This document shows, one piece after another, positions 1-7,067 of a DNA stretch of 35,159 bases. The translations under genes were made by a program, and so were the position numbers. The stretch spans positions 1-35,159 of the forward strand of contig PNNC01000028.1 in the NCBI GenBank assembly GCA_013824015.1. Reading direction: 5' to 3'. Source of the stretch: Polaromonas sp. (GTDB lineage Bacteria; Pseudomonadota; Gammaproteobacteria; Burkholderiales; Burkholderiaceae_C). How positions within the stretch are numbered: the stretch's first letter is position 1; every line of letters starts with the position of its first letter. The notes below the pieces were generated by a model, which had not been told where the DNA came from, did not search any database, and saw nothing but the letters and a program-made list of their open reading frames with translations.

Positions 1-456
1 GACAGCCGCACCATTCTTGACCAGATGGGCGCCGAGGCGCTGCTGGGCATGGGCGACATGCTTTACATGCCCAGCGGCACCGGCTTCCCGATCCGCGTGC
101 ACGGCGCGTTTGTCAGTGACGACGAGGTGCACCGCGTGGTGGCCTACCTCAAGCAGCAGGGCGAACCCAATTACATCGACGGCGTGCTCGAGGGCGGCAC
201 GGTCGATGGCGACGGTGACCTGCTCGGTGATGCAGGCGGAAGTGCCGAAGGCGACAAGGACCCGATGTACGACCAGGCGGTCGAGATCGTGCTGAAAAAC
301 CGCAAGGCCTCGATCTCGCTGGTGCAGCGGCACCTCAAGATTGGCTACAACCGGGCTGCCCGGATGCTGGAAGAGATGGAAAAATCGGGAATGATCAGCG
401 CCATGTCGGGTAGCGGCCAGCGCGAAATTCTGGTGCCTGCGCGCGCCGAAGGATGA
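1..456 (+). CDS. ftsK: DNA translocase FtsK, C-terminal part (5' end outside window)
   Basis: The frame is open from base 1 and ends at TGA 454-456, so only about the last 151 residues are present. They begin in the end of the RecA-like motor domain ([20 protein letters not shown], then a PSGTG stretch). The acidic linker [12 protein letters not shown] leads into a gamma winged-helix domain (about residues 90-148: [20 protein letters not shown], then [11 protein letters not shown]), which in FtsK reads the KOPS sequences that orient translocation toward dif. In the family the protein is a septal, membrane-anchored ATPase that pumps DNA and activates XerCD at division. The Walker motifs and membrane segments lie upstream of the window. 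lolA follows at a short distance, a familiar Burkholderiales order (ftsK-lolA-rarA). Confidence 0.95.
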   Translation, partial: DSRTILDQMGAEALLGMGDMLYMPSGTGFPIRVHGAFVSDDEVHRVVAYLKQQGEPNYIDGVLEGGTVDGDGDLLGDAGGSAEGDKDPMYDQAVEIVLKNRKASISLVQRHLKIGYNRAARMLEEMEKSGMISAMSGSGQREILVPARAEG

Positions 457-563
457 CAGGCCAGCCTTTACGGCCGCGATACATTGTTCTGGCAACCAAT
501 CCGGCGCCCAGGTGTCCCACGGACATGTGTATCGGCCGCCGCTCAGACATCACCTGGAACACC

Positions 564-1268
564 ATGAACCACACCTTTTCATTTCCTCTTGCATCCCTGC
601 TGTCCCGCACGGCAGGTATCGCGCTGGCCAGCCTGCTGGCCCTTGCCCCGGTGACGACCATCGCCCAGGTCACCACGGTCAGCGGCCTGGAAAGCCTGGA
701 GACCTTTGTCAAAAATACCAAAAGCGGTCGTGCCGAATTCACCCAGGTGGTGACCAGTCCGGCGCGCGACGGCCAGACCGCAAAAACCAAAACCTCCAGC
801 GGCAGTTTCGAGTTCCTGCGGCCCAATCGCTTCAAGTTTGTCTATAAAAAGCCGTTTGAGCAGAGCATTGTTTCCGACGGACAGACGCTCTGGCTGCACG
901 ACGTCGACCTGAACCAGGTGACGGCGCGCAAACTCAGCCAGGTGCTGGGCGGCACGCCCGCCGCGGTGATTGCCGCCGCGGCCGACATCAAGGCGCTGCA
1001 GGCGGATTTCACGCTGGTGCCCCAGCCCGACAAGGACGGTCTCGAATGGATTTTGGCCACGCCGAAAACCAAAGATGGCCAGGTGCAGAGCATCACCGTC
1101 GGTTTCCGCGAAAGCGCCAAAGGCAGCGAGCTGGCGCGACTGGAAATTCTGGACAGCTTTGGACAGCGCTCGGTCATGAGCTTCAGCAACTTCGAGGTCA
1201 ACCCCTCGCTGAACGCGGCTGGTTTCCAGTTCAAGCCGCCGGCCGGCGCAGACGTGATCCGCCAGTAG
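564..1268 (+). CDS. lolA: Outer-membrane lipoprotein carrier protein LolA
   Basis: 234 residues. LolA is the periplasmic chaperone that takes lipoproteins from LolCDE and delivers them to LolB. A signal peptide fits residues 1-35 (MNHTFSFP start, hydrophobic LLSRTAGIALASLLALAP core, cleavage near TTIAQ). The mature part has the family pattern: SGLESLETFVKNTKSGRAEF early, FRPNRFKFVYKKPFEQSIVSDG in the middle with its aromatic/basic strand, then LWLHDVDLNQVTARKL. The frame is open upstream to ATG 453, but those 37 residues do not resemble a signal sequence, so the ATG at 564, just before the hydrophobic leader, is preferred. No clear Shine-Dalgarno is visible. rarA starts 8 nt after the stop, so the two are probably cotranscribed. 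Confidence 0.93.
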   Translation: MNHTFSFPLASLLSRTAGIALASLLALAPVTTIAQVTTVSGLESLETFVKNTKSGRAEFTQVVTSPARDGQTAKTKTSSGSFEFLRPNRFKFVYKKPFEQSIVSDGQTLWLHDVDLNQVTARKLSQVLGGTPAAVIAAAADIKALQADFTLVPQPDKDGLEWILATPKTKDGQVQSITVGFRESAKGSELARLEILDSFGQRSVMSFSNFEVNPSLNAAGFQFKPPAGADVIRQ

Positions 1269-1276
1269 CAAACGGC

Positions 1277-2614
1277 ATGGCCTCACGCGCTGAGACTTCG
1301 TTCGGCCCCGACGCCGATGCCAAAGCCGCAGCGCCGCTGGCCGAACGCTTCCGGCCGCAGTCGCTGGGTGAAGTGATCGGCCAGCAACATTTGCTCGGCG
1401 AGGACATGCCGCTGCGGATTGCCTTCGAATCGGGCCAGCCGCACAGCTGCATCCTCTGGGGTCCGCCGGGGGTCGGCAAGACCACCATCGCGCGCCTGAT
1501 GGCCAGCAGCTTCGATGCGCACTTCATCACCATCTCGGCCGTGCTGGGTGGCGTCAAGGACATCCGCGAAGCGGTCGAGCAGGCCAGCATCTGGCAGGGA
1601 CAGGGCCGGCGCACCATCATGTTTGTCGATGAGGTGCACCGCTTCAACAAGTCGCAGCAGGACGCCTTTTTGCCGCATGTGGAAAGCGGCCTGTTCACCT
1701 TCATAGGCGCCACCACCGAAAATCCCTCGTTCGAGGTCAACTCCGCCTTGCTGTCGCGCGCCGTGGTGTATGTGCTGCAGCCGCTGGGCGACGAGGATCT
1801 GAAACAAATCATCGCCAAGGTCCTTGCGGAACGTGCGCTGCCAGCGATCGAATCGATAGCGCCTGAAGCGGTGGACCAGCTGGTGGCCTATGCCGACGGC
1901 GATGCAAGGCGCCTGCTCAACACCCTGGAGTCACTCGATGTCGCCGGGCGGCGCGAGAAAAACGGCGGCAGGGTGGCTGTGACGGGCGCCTGGCTGCTCA
2001 AGGTGCTGGGCCAGCAGATGCGCCGCTATGACAAGGGCGGCGAGCAGTTTTACGACACCATCTCGGCGTTGCACAAGTCGGTGCGCGGATCCGACCCCGA
2101 CGCGGCGCTGTACTGGCTGGTGCGCATGCTCGACGGTGGCGCCGAGCCCAAATACATGGCGCGGCGCCTGATCCGCATGGCCAGTGAGGATATCGGTCTG
2201 GCTGACCCGCGCGCCTTGCGGCTGGCGCTCGATGCCGCTGAAGTCTACGAGCGCCTCGGTTCGCCCGAAGGCGAGCTGGCGCTGGCTGAGTGTGTGATCT
2301 ATCTGGCGGTTGCACCCAAGTCCAACGCCGCCTACAAGGCGTTCAACGAGGCCAGGGCCTTTGTCAAAAAGGATGGCACCCGGCCGGTGCCGCTGCACCT
2401 GCGCAACGCGCCGACCAAACTCATGAAGGCGCTGGACTACGGCAAGAATTACCGCTACGCCCATGATGAAGAGGACGGTTTCGCCGCTGGTGAAAGTTAT
2501 CTGCCCGAGGGCATGGCGGCGCCCGGCTTCTACCGGCCGGTCCCTCGTGGTCTGGAAATCCGCATTGCGGACAAGCTCGCCGAGCTGAAGTCAAAAAACG
2601 ACAAAAAGCCCTGA
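1277..2614 (+). CDS. rarA: Replication-associated recombination protein A (RarA/MgsA) AAA+ ATPase
   Basis: 445 residues, the usual RarA length. RarA is a clamp-loader-like AAA+ ATPase that acts at stalled or gapped replication forks. Visible in order: the N-terminal PLAERFRPQSLGEVIGQQHL box typical of the RarA/RuvB/RFC group; Walker A GPPGVGKT at about residues 62-69; Walker B with DEVH at 118-121 followed by RFNKSQQDAFLPHVE; sensor 1 in FIGATTENPSFEVN; a C-terminal tetramerisation region with YDTISALHKSVRGSDPDAAL and MASEDIGLADPRAL. The frame is open further upstream through lolA, but homology begins at ATG 1277, 8 nt after the lolA stop. The next gene is 270 nt away. Confidence 0.96.
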   Translation: MASRAETSFGPDADAKAAAPLAERFRPQSLGEVIGQQHLLGEDMPLRIAFESGQPHSCILWGPPGVGKTTIARLMASSFDAHFITISAVLGGVKDIREAVEQASIWQGQGRRTIMFVDEVHRFNKSQQDAFLPHVESGLFTFIGATTENPSFEVNSALLSRAVVYVLQPLGDEDLKQIIAKVLAERALPAIESIAPEAVDQLVAYADGDARRLLNTLESLDVAGRREKNGGRVAVTGAWLLKVLGQQMRRYDKGGEQFYDTISALHKSVRGSDPDAALYWLVRMLDGGAEPKYMARRLIRMASEDIGLADPRALRLALDAAEVYERLGSPEGELALAECVIYLAVAPKSNAAYKAFNEARAFVKKDGTRPVPLHLRNAPTKLMKALDYGKNYRYAHDEEDGFAAGESYLPEGMAAPGFYRPVPRGLEIRIADKLAELKSKNDKKP

Positions 2615-2724
2615 GCAGAACGAATGCTTACGGTTTCGTCCGCCTGCCACGGGAATTAAATTTCTCAAGGGTAAACCCCGCAAAAACTTCCGCGCTGGCC
2701 CGATTCTCGCTTGAGGGCCGTGGC

Positions 2725-2730
2725 TACAAT
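2725..2730 (+). promoter_or_regulatory. Candidate -10 element of the liv operon (TACAAT)
   Basis: GGCTACAATTTG contains a near-consensus -10 (TACAAT) about 155 nt before livH. No convincing -35 lies 16-18 nt upstream. If it is used, the liv mRNA would have a leader of about 150 nt carrying the two hairpins listed next. Confidence 0.35.
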
Positions 2731-2739
2731 TTGCGCATC

Positions 2740-2790
2740 AGCTCGCCACCCAAGCCCAGCCAGTCCGCTGGTTTTGATAGGCGGGCTTTT
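2740..2790 (+). terminator. Terminator-like hairpin with T-tract in the rarA-livH gap (rarA terminator or liv attenuator)
   Basis: AAGCCC (2752-2757) can pair with GGGCTT (2783-2788), followed by TTTTTGTT. A small CCAG-TCCG-CTGG hairpin (2760-2771) sits inside. The same 3' arm (GGCGGGCT, 2780-2787) can instead pair with AGCTCGCC (2740-2747), 8 bp with one G-U. So two alternative partners compete for one arm ahead of a T-tract. It may simply end rarA transcription, but it lies downstream of a TACAAT -10 and could be an attenuator for livH. Confidence 0.4.
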
Positions 2791-2830
2791 TGTTAACTCG
2801 CGCGATTTCATGGTGATCCCATGCAACGCG

Positions 2831-2849
2831 GCCCCGCATGGTGCGGGGC
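2831..2849 (+). promoter_or_regulatory. Perfect hairpin just upstream of the livH ribosome-binding site
   Basis: GCCCCGCA (2831-2838) and TGCGGGGC (2842-2849) form an 8-bp GC-rich stem with a 3-nt loop (TGG). It ends 23 nt before the Shine-Dalgarno GGGAG (2873-2877) of livH. It is not followed by a T-run, so it is more likely an mRNA leader structure than a terminator. Confidence 0.4.
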
Positions 2850-2884
2850 GGAGCTGGCAACTGAATTCAAACGGGAGAGTGTGT

Positions 2885-3814
2885 ATGGAAGTTTTGCTTC
2901 AGCAAATCATCAACGGACTGGTGCTGGGCAGCATGTATGCCCTGGTGGCCCTGGGCTACACCATGGTGTACGGCATCATCAATTTGATCAATTTCGCCCA
3001 CGGCGAGGTGCTGATGGTCGGCGCCCTGACGAGCTGGACCATCATTGTCTGGATGCAGGAGGCCATGCCGGGCACACCCGGCTGGGTCATCCTGATGATC
3101 TCGCTGCTGATTGCCTTCGTGGTGTGTGGCGCGCTCAATTTTGCGATCGAAAAAGTGGCCTATCGGCCTTTGCGCAATTCCCCCAAACTGGCGCCCCTGA
3201 TCACCGCCATCGGCATGTCCATCCTGCTGCAGACCCTGGCCATGATCATCTGGAAGCCCAATTACAAGCCCTACCCGACGCTGCTGCCGTCCGAGCCCCT
3301 GCACCTGGGCGGCGCGGTGATCACCGTGACGCAAATCTTCATCCTGGCGGCCACCGCGGTGTCGCTGGCCATCCTGATGTACCTGGTCAACTACACCAAG
3401 CTGGGCCGCGCGATGCGCGCCACCGCCGAGAACCCGCGCGTGGCGGCGCTGATGGGCGTCAAGCCCGATACCGTGATCTCGGCCACCTTCATCATTGGTG
3501 CGGTGCTGGCGGCGCTGGCCGGCGTGATGTATGCCTCCAACTACGGAACGGTGCAGCACACCATGGGTTTCCTGCCCGGCCTGAAGGCCTTCACTGCTGC
3601 GGTGTTCGGCGGCATCGGCAATCTCGGCGGCGCCGTGCTGGGCGGCATCCTGCTGGGGCTGATCGAGGCCATCGGCGGTGGCTACCTCGGCACCTGGACC
3701 GGTGGCGTTCTGGGCAGCCAGTACTCGGACATCTTCGCCTTTATCGTGCTGATTTTTGTGCTCACGCTGCGGCCCTCGGGGCTGCTCGGTGAACGTGTGG
3801 CTGACCGGGCCTAG
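2885..3814 (+). CDS. livH: Branched-chain amino acid ABC transporter permease LivH
   Basis: 309 residues, a polytopic inner-membrane permease of the LivH family. With LivM it forms the channel for leucine/isoleucine/valine or related substrates. Family landmarks: LLQQIINGLVLGSMYALVAL at the N terminus, GYTMVYGIINLINFAHGEVL, the EAA-like loop LGRAMRATAENPRVAALMGV, and FTAAVFGGIGNLGGAVLGG near the C terminus. ATG 2885 has GGGAG at 2873-2877. The frame is open 58 codons further upstream, but that part is leader sequence with hairpins and no homology. It is first in the order livH-livM-livG-livF. A binding-protein gene (livK/livJ) is absent, so it must lie elsewhere; substrate specificity cannot be read from these genes. 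Confidence 0.95.
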   Translation: MEVLLQQIINGLVLGSMYALVALGYTMVYGIINLINFAHGEVLMVGALTSWTIIVWMQEAMPGTPGWVILMISLLIAFVVCGALNFAIEKVAYRPLRNSPKLAPLITAIGMSILLQTLAMIIWKPNYKPYPTLLPSEPLHLGGAVITVTQIFILAATAVSLAILMYLVNYTKLGRAMRATAENPRVAALMGVKPDTVISATFIIGAVLAALAGVMYASNYGTVQHTMGFLPGLKAFTAAVFGGIGNLGGAVLGGILLGLIEAIGGGYLGTWTGGVLGSQYSDIFAFIVLIFVLTLRPSGLLGERVADRA

Positions 3815-3829
3815 AAGAAGGAGCGCACC

Positions 3830-4942
3830 ATGATGAAAAAACACAGACTCCTGACCTTTCTGGTGGCTGCGGTCGCCATGCTGATCCTGCCCCTGCTGCT
3901 GCAACAGGGCGGCAACGCCTGGGTGCGGATTGTCGACATGGCGCTGCTGTATGTGCTGCTGGCACTGGGCCTGAACATTGTTGTGGGTTATGCCGGCCTG
4001 CTGGACCTCGGTTATGTCGCGTTCTTTGCGGTGGGCGCCTATCTGTTCGCGCTGCTGGGGTCGCCGCACCTGGCCAGCGCTTTTCCCTGGATTGCGGCTG
4101 AATTCCCGAATGGCCTGCACCTGCCGATCTGGGCGGTGATTCCGCTGGCCGCCGCGCTGGCCGGGCTGTTCGGCGTCATCCTGGGCGCGCCGACACTCAA
4201 GCTGCGCGGCGACTACCTGGCGATTGTCACGCTGGGTTTCGGAGAGATCATCCGCGTCTTCCTGAACAACCTGGACCGCCCGATCAACCTGACCAACGGG
4301 CCCAAGGGCATCAACCAGATCGATTCGATGAAGTTTTTCGGCTTCGACCTCGGCAAGCCGCACAGCTTCTTCGGCATCGAGGTGGCCTCGGTGACCATGT
4401 ATTACTACCTGTTCCTGGTGCTGGTGATTGTGTCGGTGGTGATCTGCCACCGGCTGGAAAACTCGCGCATAGGCCGGGCCTGGATGGCGATCCGCGAGGA
4501 CGAAATCGCCGCCAAGGCCATGGGCATCAACACGCGCAACCTCAAGCTGCTGGCCTTCGGCATGGGCGCGACCTTCGGCGGCGTGTCGGGTTCGATGTTT
4601 GCCGCCTTCCAGGGGTTTGTCTCGCCCGAGTCCTTCAGCCTGATGGAGTCGGTGATGATTGTGGCGATGGTGGTGCTGGGTGGCATCGGCCACCTGCCTG
4701 GTGTGATACTTGGCGCCCTGCTGCTGGCCGCGCTGCCCGAGGTGCTGCGTCATGTGGCCGGTCCGTTGCAGGCCATGACGGGTGGCCGCCTCGACGCTGC
4801 CATCCTGCGCCAGTTGCTGATTGCGCTGGCCATGATCATCATCATGCTGTCGCGCCCGCGCGGCTTGTGGCCGGCACCGGACCACGGCAAGTCGCTGAAC
4901 AAGCCGGTCGGTCCCGATCCCATCCAGTCCATCAATCCCTAA
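3830..4942 (+). CDS. livM: Branched-chain amino acid ABC transporter permease LivM
   Basis: 370 residues, the second membrane subunit of the transporter. A short MMKKHR start precedes a strongly hydrophobic segment. The family core follows: VLLALGLNIVVGYAGLLDLG, GAPTLKLRGDYLAIVTLGFG, the cytoplasmic coupling loop IGRAWMAIREDEIAAKAMGI with its EAA-type residues, and SVMIVAMVVLGGIGHLPGVI. The C terminus ends in a polar tail (RPRGLWPAPDHGKSLNKPVG). AAGGAG at 3818-3823 is 6 nt before ATG 3830, which supports the first of the two adjacent ATGs. It follows livH by 15 nt, and livG starts within 10 nt of its stop, so it belongs to the operon. Confidence 0.95.
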   Translation: MMKKHRLLTFLVAAVAMLILPLLLQQGGNAWVRIVDMALLYVLLALGLNIVVGYAGLLDLGYVAFFAVGAYLFALLGSPHLASAFPWIAAEFPNGLHLPIWAVIPLAAALAGLFGVILGAPTLKLRGDYLAIVTLGFGEIIRVFLNNLDRPINLTNGPKGINQIDSMKFFGFDLGKPHSFFGIEVASVTMYYYLFLVLVIVSVVICHRLENSRIGRAWMAIREDEIAAKAMGINTRNLKLLAFGMGATFGGVSGSMFAAFQGFVSPESFSLMESVMIVAMVVLGGIGHLPGVILGALLLAALPEVLRHVAGPLQAMTGGRLDAAILRQLLIALAMIIIMLSRPRGLWPAPDHGKSLNKPVGPDPIQSINP

Positions 4943-4951
4943 GGAATGGCC

Positions 4952-5719
4952 ATGAGTGAAACCATTCTCAAAGTCACCGGTGTCTCCAAGCGTTTCGGCG
5001 GCCTGCAGGCGCTCAGTGATGTCGGCATTCACATCGAACGCGGCCAGGTGTATGGCCTGATCGGTCCCAACGGCGCCGGCAAGACCACGTTCTTCAATGT
5101 GCTGACCGGCCTGTACACACCCGACAGCGGCAGTTTCGAGCTGGCCGGCAAGCCCTACAAGCCGACCGCGGTGCACGAGGTGGCCAAGGCCGGCATTGCC
5201 CGCACCTTCCAGAACATCCGGCTGTTCGCCGACATGACCGCACTCGAAAACGTCATGGTCGGGCGCCACATCCGCACCAAGTCCGGGCTGATCGGCGCGG
5301 TGTTGCGCACGCCCGGCTTCAAGGCCGAGGAGGCGGCGATTGCCAAACGCTCGCAGGAGTTGCTCGACTATGTGGGCATCGGCAAATACGCCGACTTCAA
5401 GGCGCGCACCCTGAGTTACGGCGACCAGCGCCGGCTCGAGATCGCGCGCGCGCTGGCCACCGACCCGCAGCTGATTGCGCTTGACGAGCCCGCCGCCGGC
5501 ATGAATGCCACCGAAAAAGTGCAGCTGCGCGAGCTGATCGACCAGATCCGCAAGGACAACCGCACCATCCTGCTGATCGAACACGACGTCAAGCTGGTGA
5601 TGGGCCTGTGCGACCGCGTCACGGTGCTCGATTACGGCAAGCAGATCGCGGAGGGCCTGCCTTCCGAAGTGCAAAAAAACGAAAAAGTGATCACCGCCTA
5701 CCTGGGCACAGGTCATTGA
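4952..5719 (+). CDS. livG: Branched-chain amino acid ABC transporter ATPase LivG
   Basis: 255 residues, one of the two cytoplasmic ATPases of the Liv transporter. Walker A GPNGAGKT lies at about residues 38-45. LivG-type FQNIRLFADMTALENVMVGR follows, then the signature LSYGDQRRLEIARAL, Walker B LIALDEPAAGMN and the switch histidine in LLIEHDVKLVMGLCDRV. Two in-frame ATGs exist (4946, 4952). AAGGA at 4941-4945 directly abuts the first but is 6 nt from the second, so 4952 is preferred. The AAGGA overlaps the livM stop, implying translational coupling. Confidence 0.95.
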   Translation: MSETILKVTGVSKRFGGLQALSDVGIHIERGQVYGLIGPNGAGKTTFFNVLTGLYTPDSGSFELAGKPYKPTAVHEVAKAGIARTFQNIRLFADMTALENVMVGRHIRTKSGLIGAVLRTPGFKAEEAAIAKRSQELLDYVGIGKYADFKARTLSYGDQRRLEIARALATDPQLIALDEPAAGMNATEKVQLRELIDQIRKDNRTILLIEHDVKLVMGLCDRVTVLDYGKQIAEGLPSEVQKNEKVITAYLGTGH

Positions 5720-5733
5720 AGGGAAACAGCAGC

Positions 5734-6450
5734 ATGGCAAACACACTTCTCAAGGTGACGGGGCTCAAGGTCGCGTATGGCGGCATCAAGGCGGTCAAGG
5801 GCGTGGACTTTGAAGTCAACGAGGGCGAACTCGTCACGCTGATCGGCTCCAACGGCGCCGGCAAGACCACCACCATGAAAGCCATCACCGGCACCCTGCC
5901 GATGGCCGAGGGCGACATCGAATACCTGGGCAAAAGCATCAAGGGCAAGGGCGCCTGGGACCTGGTCAGGGACGGCCTGGCCATGGTGCCCGAGGGCCGC
6001 GGCGTGTTCACCCGCATGACCATCACCGAGAACCTGCAGATGGGCGCCTACATCCGCGACGACAAGGCTGGCATCGCCGAAGACATCGAGAAGATGTACA
6101 CGATTTTTCCGCGCCTGCGCGAACGCAAGGACCAGCTGGCCGGCACCATGAGCGGCGGCGAGCAGCAGATGCTGGCCATGGGCCGCGCGCTGATGAGCCG
6201 TCCGCGCGTCCTGCTGCTGGACGAGCCGTCGATGGGCCTGAGCCCGATCATGGTCGACAAGATCTTCGAGGTGGTGAAGGACGTGTCGGCGCGCGGCGTC
6301 ACCGTGCTGCTGGTCGAGCAGAACGCCAGCCGCGCGCTGGGCATCGCCGACCGCGGTTATGTGATGGAGTCGGGCATTGTCACCATGAACGGCGATGCCA
6401 AGGATTTGCTCAACGACCCGCGGGTTCGCGCAGCCTATCTGGGTGAGTGA
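5734..6450 (+). CDS. livF: Branched-chain amino acid ABC transporter ATPase LivF
   Basis: 238 residues, the second ATPase and last gene of livHMGF. Walker A GSNGAGKT at about residues 38-45, the LivF hallmark MVPEGRGVFTRMTITENLQM, signature MSGGEQQMLAMGRAL, Walker B VLLLDEPSMGLSP, and switch region LLVEQNASRALGIADRGYVM are all visible. AAGGGA at 5719-5724 is 9 nt before ATG 5734. The frame runs open upstream into livG, but homology starts here. A REP-like repeat begins 16 nt after the stop, and 617 nt of gene-free sequence follow. Confidence 0.95.
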   Translation: MANTLLKVTGLKVAYGGIKAVKGVDFEVNEGELVTLIGSNGAGKTTTMKAITGTLPMAEGDIEYLGKSIKGKGAWDLVRDGLAMVPEGRGVFTRMTITENLQMGAYIRDDKAGIAEDIEKMYTIFPRLRERKDQLAGTMSGGEQQMLAMGRALMSRPRVLLLDEPSMGLSPIMVDKIFEVVKDVSARGVTVLLVEQNASRALGIADRGYVMESGIVTMNGDAKDLLNDPRVRAAYLGE

Positions 6451-6466
6451 AGCTTCAAGCCTTTTC

Positions 6467-6515
6467 GGGCTCTGGCCCATGACTGGCGGGCGTGAACAGC
6501 TATTGAATTCATAGC
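6467..6515 (-). repeat. Short REP-like repeat, copy R1 (49 bp)
   Basis: Read on the minus strand it starts GCTAT-GAATTCA-ATAGC (5-bp stem, 7-nt loop), continues TGTTCACG and ends ATGGGCCAGAGCCC. It aligns without gaps over 49 bp to copies at 7432, 9757, 12976 and 26857. The shared core is GCTAT-N7-ATAGCTG, a C/G-rich middle, then GGGCTGGAG(C/G)C. It lies just 3' of livF. Confidence 0.8.
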
Positions 6516-6601
6516 GAAATAGTTGTCGTACCTGTCATCCCTGACTGGATCCGGGATCCATGTTGGCTTGCTCGTACCGTTTGGTTTGCCAGCGCCTGCA
6601 G

Positions 6602-7017
6602 GCCGGGGGTTGCCCGGCGGCAACTCACTTTTCTTTGTCTCGCCAAAGAAAAGTAAGCCAAAGAAAGGCGACGCTATGGTCCGGGTCCTTCCGCTTCGCT
6701 CCAGGCAACCTGCGGTGCTCGACAAAAGCGGGGTCTCGCTCGAACTCGCCTTCGGCTCAGACAATCGCGATCCCTGATCCGCTTTTGCCTGCGCTCCTCG
6801 GCCCAGCCCGACGGGTGGAGAAAAAACCAATGCCGGGGAGAAAATCCGGAGCAGAAAAAGCGCGCAGCGCTTCTTCTGCGGGAATCCCAAGCGGCGGTCA
6901 TGTTTGCACGCGAGCGCAGCGCACGCGGCCACATGAGGCTCCCTTCTCTCGCCCAGCGGGGCGAGGGAAGGGCGGGGGGGTGGGAGTGGGGAGTTAGCTC
7001 CTGCTATCGAAGGCGGA
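6602..7017 (+). repeat. Long structured intergenic repeat, copy A (~420 bp)
   Basis: This stretch has no credible gene. It matches 14133-14556 in the same orientation over its full length (for example CGAACTCGCCTTCGGCTCAG and CCTCGGCCCAGCCCGACGGG are identical). Hairpins in order: GCCGGG/CCCGGC (6602-6607/6613-6618); ACTTTTCTTTG/CAAAGAAAAGT (6627-6637/6644-6654); CAAAAGCGG/CCGCTTTTG (6723-6731/6779-6787); a 13-bp stem with one mismatch and GCA loop (6851-6863/6867-6879); and a 14-bp stem with one G-U (6941-6954/6959-6972). The third and fourth stems have different sequences in the other copy but still pair. Ends are approximate. No terminal inverted repeat or target duplication was found. Short open frames inside it look spurious. 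The bases from 6516 to 6601 hold no gene that I can see. Confidence 0.8.
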
Positions 7018-7067
7018 CTGCAGCCGCATCGTGGCGCAACTAACAAATCAATACCAACAACCCAAAC

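Noticed and set aside
2711-2884. N-terminal extension of LivH by 58 codons
   Set aside because: The segment contains two hairpins and a T-tract, does not look like LivH, and the Shine-Dalgarno supports ATG 2885.
2867-5746. 959-residue open frame on the minus strand opposite livH-livG
   Set aside because: It lies wholly antisense to three certain transporter genes; its His/Gln/Asp-rich composition is what high-GC codon bias yields in the opposite frame. No domain is recognisable.
6435-7046. Open frames of 85-203 residues on both strands in repeat copy A
   Set aside because: Each is bounded by the repeat; no homology or ribosome site; the shared feature of the two copies is stem pairing, not reading frame.
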